Shown: positions 8,924 to 18,379 of the stretch, one piece after another | Position numbering within the stretch: the first letter of the stretch is position 1 | Layout: the number at the start of each line of letters is the position of its first letter | Source: an uncultured Acidobacteriia bacterium | Lineage (GTDB): Bacteria; Acidobacteriota; Terriglobia; Bryobacterales; Bryobacteraceae | Direction of reading: 5' to 3' | NCBI GenBank assembly: GCA_903881085.1 | Contig: CAIRSA010000402.1 | Span: 1-45,937 of the forward strand | DNA length: 45,937 nucleotides | Notes under the pieces: generated by a model | What the model was told of the DNA's origin: nothing | Seen by the model: only the letters and a program-made list of their open reading frames with translations | Database searches by the model: none | Position numbers and translations under genes: made by a program

Positions 8924-9343
8924 ATGACTGTGACACGTGAAGTGATTCTGGATTTGATGCCGCTTTACCTGGCGGGCGAGGCGAGCCCCGCGTCGCGGGT
9001 ACTGGTGGAAGAGTACATGAAAGGCGATGCCGAGTTGGCGCAAGCGATCCGGTCAAAATGGGCAGAAAACCTGAGCAAAGTGACTAATGGCGGGGTACCG
9101 GCCGAACTGGAGTTGCAATCGCTGCGGCGTGCGAAGCAGGTGATCGCCTGGCAGAAGTGGCTGTTTGGGTGCGGCATATTCTTTACGGCCAGCGCATTTT
9201 CCTTCGTCGCCGAAATTCGCAACTGGCAGGTGGAAGAGTTCCATTTCCTGATGGAGAAGTCTCCCCTGACGATGGCGACCTTTGTTGCGCTGGGTGTTGG
9301 CTGTTGGCTTGGTTACGGGCGGTTGCGGAATCAACTGCGCTAA
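8924..9343 (+). CDS. Membrane protein, probable anti-sigma factor
   Basis: A 139-residue protein starting one base after the ECF sigma stop, with AAGGAG about seven bases before ATG. The N-terminal ~45 residues (LDLMPLYLAGEASPAS) resemble the start of zf-HC2-type anti-sigma domains, but no Cys or His ligands are present, so it cannot be a classical zinc-binding anti-sigma factor. Two hydrophobic helices follow, roughly at 75-98 (WLFGCGIFFTASAFSFV) and 113-131 (MATFVALGVGCWLGYG). Cytoplasmic N-terminal sigma binding with membrane anchoring is inferred from position and layout. Its last four bases overlap the convergent deacetylase gene. Confidence 0.72.
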   Translation: MTVTREVILDLMPLYLAGEASPASRVLVEEYMKGDAELAQAIRSKWAENLSKVTNGGVPAELELQSLRRAKQVIAWQKWLFGCGIFFTASAFSFVAEIRNWQVEEFHFLMEKSPLTMATFVALGVGCWLGYGRLRNQLR

Positions 9344-10824
9344 GCGAAAGTCAGTTTGCCATGCGCGCGGACGGTCTCGCCGGGCTTGCAATCGGGGATC
9401 AGCGGATCGCAGTGCATGCAGGGGATTTTCGGATTTCCCCAGGTACGGCCGGCGTTTTCCCATTCGATGGTGACGGAATGCCCGGCGTCGGAGACGCGGG
9501 CGTAGGTCTTGGTCAGTTCCTTGTTGGCGGCGGTCAGTTCGTTCAAGCCCTTGGCCCACTTGAGCAGGATGCAGCTCATCAGGCGGAGCTGGGTGAACGT
9601 CTCGTTGCTCTTGTTTGTGATCCAGAGTTCCAGGTCGATGGCGTTGTTGGCGGCGGGTGTGACGCGGGCGCCGTAGTCGAGCGTATCGGGCATGATCCAC
9701 TTCGATTCGAGCGCTTCGCCATTGCGGATCCAATCGCGGTCCTCGATGACCATGTTGCGCTCGTCCCAGATGCTGGGCTGATCTGTGTGCGACATGTGCA
9801 GAATGCGCCTGCCGCTGAAGATCACTTCGGGCACGTCGATGATGACGAATGAATCAGGGTCCCACGGCAGAAATGCCATGGCCTTGGTGCCGCGGCGCGG
9901 GGCGATGGCTCCCTCTTGAAAGCCAACGCGCGGATGTTCAAGGCCGGGGAATGGCGCCACGCGGAATTCGCGGCCGGTCACCATGGGGATGGGGTGGGCC
10001 TGGGCGTAGGGCAGGGCGAGCTTGCCGTCCTTGGGCGCGGGGTAGCGGACTTTACGCATCGGGTCGGCTGCGAGCGTCTGGGCAACGGGCTGCAGATCGC
10101 GCATGGCGATGCCGCAGAAGCCTCGGGCCTTGAGCAGGCGCATGTACTTTTCGAACATCTCCGGCGGAGTGTGGACCCAGGGGTGGGCGACATCGGGCAC
10201 GCCGTGGAATTGCAGGACGACTACGCGGCCGGGGGCGGACTGGGCAATTACTTTTTCGAAATGCTCGACGGTCCACTTGGGATAGGCGTCTCCGGTGGTG
10301 GGGATGAGCAGGCGGTCGTGTTTTGCGGGGTCGTAGGCCGGGCCGACCTGGATTTCGCCGTAGGGTAGTTCGGGCTGCATGCCGCGGCGGGCGTATTTGT
10401 AGCCTAGGCGTTCGAGTTCGGCGAGCGCTTCGGGTGAGAAGGCGTTGCCGCACCAGGCGAAGGATTCTGGCTTGGGCACGGCGACCTTTTTCAGTTCGCG
10501 ATCAACTAGGGCGAGTTCGGCTTCGAGGCGGGCGGCGGCTTTCGGTGTAGAGAAGCCGGCGTGGGTCCAGGAGTGGTTGCCGATTTCGAAACCCATCTTG
10601 TGGAGCTCGGCGACGTCCTTCCAGGTTAGGAAGTGCTCGGCGTCGTTCATCCAGTTGTGGGTGATGAAGAAGGTGGCGTTGAAGCCGAGCTCCTTCAACA
10701 GGGGGGCTACTACGGTTAGATGAGATTTTACGGCATCGTCGAAGGTTAGGACGACCGTTTTGTCTTCGGCGCCTAGGGCGGCGGCGGTTGGGAGGAGTGA
10801 GATTAAGTTGCGACGGGTTAGCAT
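9340..10824 (-). CDS. Polysaccharide deacetylase (NodB, CE4) with C-terminal extension
   Basis: A 494-residue protein. A twin-arginine-like leader (MLTRRNLISLLPTAAALG) suggests export. The NodB/CE4 domain spans about 22-230: motif 1 TFDD (27-30) supplies the catalytic base and metal Asp, and motif 2 HSWTH (84-88) supplies the two metal His. It would remove acetyl groups from an N-acetylated glycan such as peptidoglycan or chitin-like polymer. The ~260-residue C-terminal part has a beta-rich look and I recognise no domain there. The gene converges on the sigma/anti-sigma pair with a four-base overlap. Downstream on the other side is a palindromic intergenic element. Confidence 0.88.
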   Translation of the reverse strand: MLTRRNLISLLPTAAALGAEDKTVVLTFDDAVKSHLTVVAPLLKELGFNATFFITHNWMNDAEHFLTWKDVAELHKMGFEIGNHSWTHAGFSTPKAAARLEAELALVDRELKKVAVPKPESFAWCGNAFSPEALAELERLGYKYARRGMQPELPYGEIQVGPAYDPAKHDRLLIPTTGDAYPKWTVEHFEKVIAQSAPGRVVVLQFHGVPDVAHPWVHTPPEMFEKYMRLLKARGFCGIAMRDLQPVAQTLAADPMRKVRYPAPKDGKLALPYAQAHPIPMVTGREFRVAPFPGLEHPRVGFQEGAIAPRRGTKAMAFLPWDPDSFVIIDVPEVIFSGRRILHMSHTDQPSIWDERNMVIEDRDWIRNGEALESKWIMPDTLDYGARVTPAANNAIDLELWITNKSNETFTQLRLMSCILLKWAKGLNELTAANKELTKTYARVSDAGHSVTIEWENAGRTWGNPKIPCMHCDPLIPDCKPGETVRAHGKLTFA

Positions 10825-10841
10825 TTTTTAGTTAGTTGAGG

Positions 10842-11068
10842 GGGCGAGTGCCACTCGCCCGCAGATTACCAATCCAATGTCGCTTACATTGCGCTGACGA
10901 GGCGAGCTTCCGATTTGGTGAGCGATTCATTGGGGGCATTGCGGTGGAGGGCAATTGGGGTCAGACAGCCCATTTTCGGCCGAAAACGGCCGAAAAAAGG
11001 TGTCAGACCCCAAATGCGACGCGTCGTTCTAATCAATGTAAGCGACATTGGATTACCAATCTGCCCCA
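10842..11068. repeat. Nested palindromic intergenic repeat element
   Basis: This gap between the deacetylase and the OPT transporter is nearly all inverted repeats. GGGCGAGTG (10842-10850) pairs with CACTCGCCC (10852-10860). A perfect 21-base arm at 10871-10891 pairs with 11034-11054. Inside it, TTGGGGTCAGACA (10955-10967) pairs with TGTCAGACCCCAA (11001-11013) with one mismatch, and at the core TTTTCGGCCG (10973-10982) pairs perfectly with CGGCCGAAAA (10987-10996). An 11-base direct repeat, GATTACCAATC, lies at 10864 and 11051. The GGGGTCAGAC..GTCAGACCCC layout resembles REP-type elements mobilised by RAYT transposases, but no transposase is present here. Confidence 0.8.
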
Positions 11069-11073
11069 GATCG

Positions 11074-13101
11074 TTACATCATGGCCGTGGGCGGAGCCGG
11101 GTCGTCGGGGTTGCCGGCGTTGGCGATGGGGGTGAAGACCATCTGCGCGCCGAGCATACAGAGGACAACGAAGCCGAGGCCGTAGCTGGGGTCCTTGAAG
11201 ATTTCGGGCATGGGTAGGTCGTAGAACTTGAATGTTGCGTCGACCAGGCCCATTAAGGCTTCGCCGGCGATCAATCCAGATGCAGTGAGCACACCGACGT
11301 TTTCGCAGCGGGCCTTCTGGGCCTCGTTGAAGCCTTTGCCGTCGGCGATGACGTCTGTCACCCAGCGGATGAGGCCTCCCACGAAGATGGAAAATGTTGT
11401 GGCAAGCGGCAGATACATGCCGACGGAAACAAGCATCGGGCTTTTGATTTGCAGCAGGATCATGCCGATGCCCATCATGATGCCCATGCATACGAGCGGC
11501 CAGGGCATGTTGCCTTCGACGATGCCCTTCGACAGCGTGGCCATCAGGCCGGCCTGCGGCGCGGCGAGTTTGTCGTCGCCAAAGCCAATGCCGCCCGCCT
11601 TGATATTACCCGCGTGCAGCACCAGCAGCGGGAAGTACATGACCAGCGAGCTGACAACGACCGCGATCAGCTCCGTAATTTGAATGCTGCGCGGCGTACC
11701 GCCGAGGATATAGCCGACTTTGAAGTCCTGCAGAAGTTCGCCCGCCACAGCGCTCGAAACGCAGACCACGGCGGCGACTCCGAGGACGGCGAGGACTCCA
11801 TTCGCGCCTGTGACGCCGAGTGAAACCATTAGTAGAGCGGCGATGAGGACGGTTGAGATTGTGAGGCCGGAGATGGGATTGTTCGATGAGCCGATCATGC
11901 CGACCAGGCTGCCGGATACCGTGGCAAAAAAGAATCCGGCGATCAGCATCACCACTGCGGCGACGCCTCCAGCGAGCGGTCCGCCGGCGAGATAGGAATA
12001 GAGAACAACCATCACGGCGAAGACGAGACCAATCAAGCCGAAGACCGTTTTCGAACTCATGTAGCGTTCGTGGCGCGGCAGGTCTTCCATTTTGGTGGTG
12101 GAGCCCAGTTCCTTAAATGCGCGGCCGAGTCCGGCGGAGAGGTTCTTGCGCATCTTGAACAAAGTGTAAGCCGCACCGACGAGCATGCCGCCAACTGCGA
12201 TGGGACGCACGATTGAGAACCACACGGCGTTAGCGAGGGTCGACCAGTCTTTTTCGGTTGCGCCGGCCGGCAAATGATCTTTCAGTTGAGGACCAAGAAA
12301 GTAAGTCAGCAGTGGAACCATCAGGCCCCAGGCAAGCACTCCGCCAGAGAAGTTGAGTGCGGCCAGCTTCGGTCCGATCACGTAGCCGACGCCGAGATAG
12401 GCCGGGCTGATGGAAGGCGCGCTGACGGCCGTGGTGGCTCCGACGGAAACCGGGAACGGAGCGATGCCGCCGCGCGTGGCCAGCGTCACGGAACTGGAAC
12501 CGAGGGTGCCCATGGAGAGGAAGAATTTCTTATCGGTGGCGAAGACCTGGAAGGCGCCCATCAGATAGATGACCGCGCCAACCCCCATATTAATAAAGAG
12601 GTGCTTGGCCGCTTCGCCGCCCTGTTGGCCGGCTTTGTGGATTTCCGCGGCGGCGACGGATTCGGGGAACGGCAGTTCGGGATCTTCCACCATCACGCGG
12701 CGCACGAGCGATACGAACAGGACGCCAAGTACGCCGCCGGTGAGCATGAGGGCGGTGGATTTCCAATAGGCCTGTTCAAAATCGAAGGAGGCCCAGGAGT
12801 GCGAAATGATAAACGCAGGCAGCGTGAAGATGGCGCCGGCGGCGATGGATTCTCCGATCGACCCGGCCGTTCGGGCGATGTTCTCTTCGAGCACCGAGGC
12901 GCGGAAGATGCGCAGGACGGCCATTCCGATGACTGCTGCCGGATACGTTGCGGCGATGGTGACTCCGGCTTTCAGGCCGAGATAGGCGTTGGCGGCGCCG
13001 AGGACGACGCTCATTATGAGACCGATGGCCACGGCTCGAAACGTGAACTCGGTCATCTGCACGTTGGCTGGTACGAACGGTTTGTATTTTTGATCGCTCA
13101 T
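11074..13101 (-). CDS. OPT family oligopeptide transporter
   Basis: A large polytopic membrane protein (675 residues from this start) of the OPT family, which imports oligopeptides or metal chelates with protons. Many hydrophobic helices are evident, with the typical N-terminal NAYLGLKAGVTIAATYPAAV and the IGSSNNPISGLTIST segment in the middle. An ATG at 13143 would add 14 residues, but the ATG at 13101 has AAGGGA about six bases upstream and gives the natural MSDQKYKPFVP N-terminus. The gene is divergent from the sugar isomerase. Oligopeptides are the inferred substrate; specificity cannot be read from sequence. Confidence 0.92.
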   Translation of the reverse strand: MSDQKYKPFVPANVQMTEFTFRAVAIGLIMSVVLGAANAYLGLKAGVTIAATYPAAVIGMAVLRIFRASVLEENIARTAGSIGESIAAGAIFTLPAFIISHSWASFDFEQAYWKSTALMLTGGVLGVLFVSLVRRVMVEDPELPFPESVAAAEIHKAGQQGGEAAKHLFINMGVGAVIYLMGAFQVFATDKKFFLSMGTLGSSSVTLATRGGIAPFPVSVGATTAVSAPSISPAYLGVGYVIGPKLAALNFSGGVLAWGLMVPLLTYFLGPQLKDHLPAGATEKDWSTLANAVWFSIVRPIAVGGMLVGAAYTLFKMRKNLSAGLGRAFKELGSTTKMEDLPRHERYMSSKTVFGLIGLVFAVMVVLYSYLAGGPLAGGVAAVVMLIAGFFFATVSGSLVGMIGSSNNPISGLTISTVLIAALLMVSLGVTGANGVLAVLGVAAVVCVSSAVAGELLQDFKVGYILGGTPRSIQITELIAVVVSSLVMYFPLLVLHAGNIKAGGIGFGDDKLAAPQAGLMATLSKGIVEGNMPWPLVCMGIMMGIGMILLQIKSPMLVSVGMYLPLATTFSIFVGGLIRWVTDVIADGKGFNEAQKARCENVGVLTASGLIAGEALMGLVDATFKFYDLPMPEIFKDPSYGLGFVVLCMLGAQMVFTPIANAGNPDDPAPPTAMM

Positions 13102-13200
13102 GAAAATCCCTTGAGAAACTGGATTTGAAATAAGGTTCATCATAGCAATCGGCGGGTGCGCACGCTACAATGTGGGTGAAATCATAGCAGGAGTCTTTTA

Positions 13201-14034
13201 ATGTTTACTCGAAGAGAGATGTTGCTGGCAGCTGCTGCACCCGCTCTGCTGGCAAAGAAGGCGGGATTCAAAATCGGAGTTACGGATTGGAATCTCCAGT
13301 TATCCGGTAAGGTGGACGCCGTAGCCCTTGCGTCGAAGCTGGGCTTTGAAGGCGTCGAGGTCAGCCTTGGCCGAAAGCCGGTAGACGGCAAACTTCCGCT
13401 CGACAACGCGGAGTTGCATGCGCAGTATCTGGCAGCTGCAAAGCAGCACAATATCCGGCTGGCCGGAACCTGCCTCGATATTCTGCATGTGAACTATTTG
13501 AAGAACGACAAGCTGGGTCAGAAGTGGATCGCCGATGGGATTTCGATCACGAAGAAGCTGAATGCCCGAGTGATGCTGATGCCGTTTTTCGGCAAGGGTG
13601 CGATGGAGACGCCACAGGAGATGGACTACGTAGCCGACGTGCTGAAGGAACTGGCGCCGGAGGCGGAGAAGGCCGGGATCATGCTCGGATTGGAAGACAC
13701 GATTTCGGCGGCGGACAATGTGCGGATCATGGAGCGGGTGAAGAGCAAGGCGCTGTTGGTCTATTACGATGTCGGCAATTCCACGAACAACGGCTTCGAC
13801 GTGGTGCGCGAGATCCGGTGGTTGGGGGCGAAGCGGATTTGCCAGATTCATCTGAAGGACAAGGGCTACCTAGGCGAAGGGGCGATCGATTTTGAGCGGG
13901 TCATCAGAACCATTGATGACTCAGGATACAAGGGCTTCGCCAATTTCGAGACGTCATCGCCGTCGAAGAATATTGAAGGAGACATGAAACGCAATCTGGC
14001 CTTCGTGCGTAAAGTGATGGCTTCGGCTGGATAA
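13201..14034 (+). CDS. Sugar phosphate isomerase/epimerase (AP endonuclease 2-type TIM barrel)
   Basis: A 277-residue xylose-isomerase-like TIM-barrel protein. The leader MFTRREMLLAAAAPALLA carries a twin-arginine-like TRRE motif, so it may be exported by Tat. The barrel strands are recognisable: FKIGVTDWN, LGFEGVEVSL, RLAGTCLDI, RVMLMPFFGKG, IMLGLEDT (metal Glu), LVYYDVGN (metal Asp) and QIHLKDKG (metal His). The start is supported by AGGAG about eight bases before ATG. The substrate is unknown; relatives isomerise sugars or inositols. The gene is divergent from the OPT transporter, about 100 bases away. Confidence 0.87.
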   Translation: MFTRREMLLAAAAPALLAKKAGFKIGVTDWNLQLSGKVDAVALASKLGFEGVEVSLGRKPVDGKLPLDNAELHAQYLAAAKQHNIRLAGTCLDILHVNYLKNDKLGQKWIADGISITKKLNARVMLMPFFGKGAMETPQEMDYVADVLKELAPEAEKAGIMLGLEDTISAADNVRIMERVKSKALLVYYDVGNSTNNGFDVVREIRWLGAKRICQIHLKDKGYLGEGAIDFERVIRTIDDSGYKGFANFETSSPSKNIEGDMKRNLAFVRKVMASAG

Positions 14035-14126
14035 CGTACAGGCTTGTCCAGGATAGGAGGTGGACAGCGAAGCGCTTTGTCGAGTTTCAATTACATGACA
14101 ACCACCTTGAGTTGGTGTATTCCGGG

Positions 14127-14141
14127 AGATACTAAGTATCT
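14127..14141. promoter_or_regulatory. Palindrome upstream of carD
   Basis: AGATACT-A-AGTATCT is a perfect 7-bp dyad about 90 bases upstream of the carD -35 box, in a gap (14035-14317) with no gene. It could be an operator; nothing else supports this. Confidence 0.3.
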
Positions 14142-14233
14142 GAAATATCAGGGATCAGAAAATGGAATATGATTTTCCATAGGATGTGCGACCGGTAAGA
14201 TCTTAGTTTATAAGGGCCGAAGACGATATTTTG

Positions 14234-14262
14234 TTGACAGACTTTTTACTTCAGCTTAATAT
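14234..14262 (+). promoter_or_regulatory. Near-consensus sigma70 promoter of carD
   Basis: TTGACA (14234-14239), a 17-base spacer and TAATAT (14257-14262). The predicted start near 14269 leaves a ~50-base leader before the ATG at 14318, and rules out an upstream TTG at 14231 as the translation start. Confidence 0.8.
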
Positions 14263-14317
14263 TCTCTTACGTAACGTTTACTTCGGTAGACAACTCCCAA
14301 GAGGTGTACAGGACGAC

Positions 14318-14827
14318 ATGACTTTCCAAGTTGGAGAAAAAGTCGTATATCCCAACCATGGTGTGGGGACAATCGAAAACATCAGCAGCCGTTCTTTCGG
14401 TACGCAGTTCGAACGGTTTTACCTGCTGAAACTGGCATACAACAGCATGACTGTGATGGTGCCCTTTAGCCATGTCGATGATGTCGGCTTACGCAAAGTG
14501 ACGAAGAATGGAGAAGTTGCCCGAGTTCTCCTGTTCCTTGGTACCGGCAAGTGTAAGTTCAATCAAGACTGGAAAAACCGCTTCAAAGAAAATACTGAGA
14601 AGATGCGCGTCGGCGGATTGCTGGCCGTTGCGGAAGTTTTCAAAGCTCTGTTGATTCTGCAGGCGGATAAGCCCCTTTCGTTCCGTGAGAAGAAGATGCT
14701 GGAGCGTGCACGCCAGATGTTGATCGCGGAAGTTTCCATTTCCCGCGGCGTACGTGAACCCGAAGCTGTTGATGTATTGCAGAAAGCCTTGGCGAAAGCA
14801 AACCTGTCCATGCCGATGGCGTTGTAG
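14318..14827 (+). CDS. carD: CarD/CdnL family transcription regulator
   Basis: A 169-residue CarD-family protein. The N-terminal RNA-polymerase-interacting domain (about 1-60) starts with the family signature MTFQVGEKVVYPNHGVGTIE and is followed by a helical C-terminal domain (about 75-165) that contacts promoter DNA near the -10 box. Family members stabilise the open complex, notably at rRNA promoters. The frame is open further upstream, but the strong promoter at 14234-14262 and the family N-terminus fix the ATG at 14318. It is a single-gene unit, ended by a clear intrinsic terminator. Confidence 0.92.
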   Translation: MTFQVGEKVVYPNHGVGTIENISSRSFGTQFERFYLLKLAYNSMTVMVPFSHVDDVGLRKVTKNGEVARVLLFLGTGKCKFNQDWKNRFKENTEKMRVGGLLAVAEVFKALLILQADKPLSFREKKMLERARQMLIAEVSISRGVREPEAVDVLQKALAKANLSMPMAL

Positions 14828-14857
14828 ATTTTTCGATTTCTCCTAGTTGTCAAATTG

Positions 14858-14896
14858 AGCCCGTGGCGCGGATGATTCCGTGGCCACGGGCTTTTT
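14858..14896 (+). terminator. Intrinsic terminator after carD
   Basis: AGCCCGTGGC (14858-14867) pairs perfectly with GCCACGGGCT (14883-14892), followed by a run of five T. Separates carD from the TonB receptor gene. Confidence 0.88.
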
Positions 14897-14988
14897 GCTT
14901 TTGTTTGACACTTCGCTCCATGTTGTGGAAATTTTTGTTGACCTGGTATAGACTATGGAAAGTCCAACAGACCGTATAGGGGGATTCC

Positions 14989-17900
14989 ATGAGAACTCAG
15001 TTGTTCCGATTGGGAGTGCTGTGCCTTGCTGCAAGCGCTTCCGTCTTCGGCCAGACCCTGGGCGAAGTGACCGGGCAGATTACCGATGCCAGCGGCGCCT
15101 CCATTGCAGGCGCGGCCGTTACCATCACAAGCACCACCACCAATGCCGTCAGAAATGCGGTCAGCACCGATGCCGGCGTTTACGTTTTTCCATCGCTAGC
15201 GCCTGGCACTTACAACCTGAAAGTTGAGAAGCCCGGGTTCAAAGCAGCAACCAGTAAAGCAGTAGAGGTTCAGGTTCAGCAGACGGTGCGTTTAGATATC
15301 GCACTGGCGGTGGGCCAGGTTTCGGAGTCAGTGGAGGTATCCGCGGCGGCCACGCAGCTGCAGGCGGAGAATGCCACGGTTGGAACGGTTATTGACAACA
15401 AGCGCATCGTAGAGCTGCCGCTTAACGGGCGCAACTATCTGCAGCTGGTTTCGCTTTCGCCCAACGTGACCACGGCGTCGCCTTCGGCGGGGCAGGCTGG
15501 TTCACGGCAGGGCGGCGACCGGGCTGGCCAATCGATGGCAGTTGCCGGGCAGCGCACCATGTACAATCACTTTACGCTGGATGGCGTGGAGAACACGGAC
15601 CCGAACTTCAACACCTATGTGATTCTGCCATCGATTGATGCACTGCAGGAGTTCAAGGTGCAGACCGGTATTTATCCGGCCGAGTTCGGACGCAACGCGA
15701 CGCAGATCAACGTGCTGACCAAGGCTGGGGGCAACGAATATCACGGCACGCTGTTTGAGTTTTTGCGTAACGATAAGCTTGACGCGAAGAACTATGCCTT
15801 CACGACCGCGCGCCCGCCCAAGGACCCGTTCAAGTGGAACCAGTACGGCGGTACGTTTGGCGGTCCGGTGATCATCCCGAAACTGTTTAACGGCAAGGAC
15901 AAGCTGTTTTTCATGGCCAACTATGAAGCGTTCCGCCAACGGCGCGGCGTACAGGCAGTTTACTCCGTGCCTACCGTGGCTATGCAGGGCGGCGATTTCA
16001 GTGCAGGGCTGACCAACCCGATCTTCGATCCTTCGTCGCGCAAGACCGGAGCCGATGGCAACGTGGCCGCTACCCTGTTTCCCGGCGGCATTATTCCAAA
16101 GAGCCGTATTGACCCGATTTCTACGAAGTTCCTGAACTACTATCCGGCGGCCAATTTGCAGACGGCGCGACTGGCGAGCAACTTTCAGGAATCGCAGGGA
16201 CGCCCGCTGAATAAGGACCAGTTTATTCTGCGTATGGATTATGTGGAGTCCACGAAATCGTCATGGTTTGGCCGATATAGCTGGGGCGATGAGAATCAGT
16301 TGAGCGAAGGACTGCGACTGGATGGCTCGAAGATTCTGACCAATGTGGAGCAGTATGTTGGTTCAAACACGCGCGTGATTTCTCCGAACGTGGTTACGGA
16401 AACTCGTTTCGGCATGACTCGTTTCTATAACTCCATCGGCCGTCTGCTGGCGTTCGAACGGAACGTGGTGAAGGAAGTTGGCATTCCCGGTTTGCCGGAA
16501 GGACAGCCCGTGCAGTGGGGCATTCCGAACATCTCGCTGATCGGCTACAGCGGTTTTGGTGACGATACGGAAGGCCCGTATGAGAACCAGAACAAGTCCA
16601 TGCAGTTTCTGAACAACACGTCAGTGATTCGCGGCAAGCACACCTTCCGTTTCGGTGGGGAGATTCGGCGCGATCAGTACAACCAGGTGGGCAACCAGTT
16701 TGCGCGCGGCCAATGGACCTTTGATCAACAGGCCACACAGAACCCGGCTGACCAGAAGTTGATCAAGCCGGCACCGGCACAGGGCGATGCGTTTGCCAAC
16801 TTCCTGTTGGGCCAGTTGTATCAGGCGGAGGCGGCGGTGGCGATTGCCAGCGCGCAGTTCCGTTCCACCAGCTTTGCTCTATACGTTGATGACACCTGGA
16901 AGGTGACGCAGAAATTGACCCTTTCGCTGGGTCTGCGTTACGAGCGTACGCCACCATGGACTGACCAGACCGGCAAGTTGTTTGGCATGAAGATTCCGTT
17001 CATGGACAGCACGCCGAACGTGGCCGATAAGAGCCGTTACCCGTCGTTCATTCGGCAGGGCTCCAACTGTTCCGATCCGTATGCAGGCGTGCCGATCCGC
17101 TGGCCGAACATCAGCGTGATTTGCGATGGTTCGATGGGCAACGCTCTGGTTCAGACCGATAACAAGAACTTTGCGCCGCGCGTGGGCGTGAGCTATTCGC
17201 CGAATTCGAAGTGGGTGGTGCGCATGGGTTCAGGCATGTTCTATAACCAGGACACGGGCAACCCTCGCTTCGATATGGCGCGAAACCTTTCCGGACGCGT
17301 GCGGTTCAACCCTTCCACTCCGGATTTCCCGAACCTGAATTGGAACAACGCGCTTTCCAGCTTCTCAGGCGCGGTGGCTCAGGTTCCCACGCCGTATGCG
17401 TTCGCCAACAAGTATGAACGCGTTACGCCGTACACGCTGCAGTATATGATCAACATCCAGCGCGAGATTGGCAAGGACCTGGTCTTCGAAGGCGGCTACC
17501 TGGGTTCTACCAGCCGTCACCTGGAGTTTCTGCGGGCAGCGAACGAGTCAATACCTGGCACGGTTGGTTCCGTCCTGAGCCGCGCTCCGTACCCGACCAT
17601 CGGGCGTATTCAGTTGGTGGACAACAGCGGCCGAGGCAACTACAATTCGTTGAGTGCGAAGGTGACCAAGCGTTACAAATCGGGCTTGACGATTCTTTCG
17701 TCTTATACCTACGCCAAATCGATTGACGAAACCAGCGGCATCCGTGTGCAGGGCGACGATACGCTGTTCCCGCAGAACAGCTACTGCGTGCGCTGCGAAA
17801 GGGGGCTTTCGGCATTCGATACGCGGCAGCGCTTTGTGACCTCGGGCCTGTGGAATCTTCCCATTGGCAAAGGCAGAAAGCTGAACGTAACGAACCCCGT

Positions 17901-18369
17901 GCTGAACACGATTGTTGGCGATTGGCAGGTGGGTTCGATCTTTACTGCGCAAACGGGCTTCCCGATTACGCCGAACGTTGGCGGCTCGGATCGCTCCGGC
18001 ACTGGCGGTGGATATGACCGTCCAAATGCAACCGGAGTGAGCCCTTATCTGGACAACCCCGTGCCCACCAAGTGGTTCAACATTGCGGCCTTCACGCCGA
18101 ACGTTCCCGGAACGTTTGGCACGGCGGGACGCAACTCCATTGTTGGCCCGCACATGGTGACGTGGGACTTTTCTACGCACAAGGACTTCCGCATGCCGCA
18201 CTCTGAGAAGAACCGGCTGGAATTCCGCTGGGAGATGTTCAATGCGGGCAACCATCCGGTTTGGGCAACTCCAAATACGAACGCGAATAGCCCGAGCCAG
18301 TTTGGCACTATCACTGGCACTCGCGTGAGCATGCGCCAGATGCAGTTGGCTTTGAAGTACGTGTTTTAA
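14989..18369 (+). CDS. Oar-like TonB-dependent receptor with CarboxypepD_reg domain (1)
   Basis: A 1126-residue outer-membrane protein. The signal peptide (MRTQLFRLGVLCLAASASVFG) is followed by a CarboxypepD_reg carrier-like domain (about 22-110), a plug-type region (about 120-240; VELPLNGRNYLQLVSLSPNV is typical of acidobacterial receptors) and a long barrel ending in aromatic KYVF, the usual outer-membrane C-terminus. It is expected to import or bind large substrates such as oligosaccharides or peptides using TonB energy; the ligand is unknown. The start is supported by AGGGGG about seven bases before ATG. It lies downstream of the carD terminator, with its own weak promoter candidate (TTGTGG-N18-TATAGA, 14923-14952). 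Confidence 0.93.
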   Translation: MRTQLFRLGVLCLAASASVFGQTLGEVTGQITDASGASIAGAAVTITSTTTNAVRNAVSTDAGVYVFPSLAPGTYNLKVEKPGFKAATSKAVEVQVQQTVRLDIALAVGQVSESVEVSAAATQLQAENATVGTVIDNKRIVELPLNGRNYLQLVSLSPNVTTASPSAGQAGSRQGGDRAGQSMAVAGQRTMYNHFTLDGVENTDPNFNTYVILPSIDALQEFKVQTGIYPAEFGRNATQINVLTKAGGNEYHGTLFEFLRNDKLDAKNYAFTTARPPKDPFKWNQYGGTFGGPVIIPKLFNGKDKLFFMANYEAFRQRRGVQAVYSVPTVAMQGGDFSAGLTNPIFDPSSRKTGADGNVAATLFPGGIIPKSRIDPISTKFLNYYPAANLQTARLASNFQESQGRPLNKDQFILRMDYVESTKSSWFGRYSWGDENQLSEGLRLDGSKILTNVEQYVGSNTRVISPNVVTETRFGMTRFYNSIGRLLAFERNVVKEVGIPGLPEGQPVQWGIPNISLIGYSGFGDDTEGPYENQNKSMQFLNNTSVIRGKHTFRFGGEIRRDQYNQVGNQFARGQWTFDQQATQNPADQKLIKPAPAQGDAFANFLLGQLYQAEAAVAIASAQFRSTSFALYVDDTWKVTQKLTLSLGLRYERTPPWTDQTGKLFGMKIPFMDSTPNVADKSRYPSFIRQGSNCSDPYAGVPIRWPNISVICDGSMGNALVQTDNKNFAPRVGVSYSPNSKWVVRMGSGMFYNQDTGNPRFDMARNLSGRVRFNPSTPDFPNLNWNNALSSFSGAVAQVPTPYAFANKYERVTPYTLQYMINIQREIGKDLVFEGGYLGSTSRHLEFLRAANESIPGTVGSVLSRAPYPTIGRIQLVDNSGRGNYNSLSAKVTKRYKSGLTILSSYTYAKSIDETSGIRVQGDDTLFPQNSYCVRCERGLSAFDTRQRFVTSGLWNLPIGKGRKLNVTNPVLNTIVGDWQVGSIFTAQTGFPITPNVGGSDRSGTGGGYDRPNATGVSPYLDNPVPTKWFNIAAFTPNVPGTFGTAGRNSIVGPHMVTWDFSTHKDFRMPHSEKNRLEFRWEMFNAGNHPVWATPNTNANSPSQFGTITGTRVSMRQMQLALKYVF

Positions 18370-18379
18370 GCTGTCCGAT

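Noticed and set aside
12274..13128. Long plus-strand frame (284 codons)
   Set aside because: Antisense to the OPT transporter, low-complexity composition and no recognisable domain.
14095..14172. 25-codon frame upstream of carD (MTTTLSWC...)
   Set aside because: The only strong Shine-Dalgarno-like AGGAGG is about 35 bases too far upstream and no repeat copy or conservation evidence supports it.
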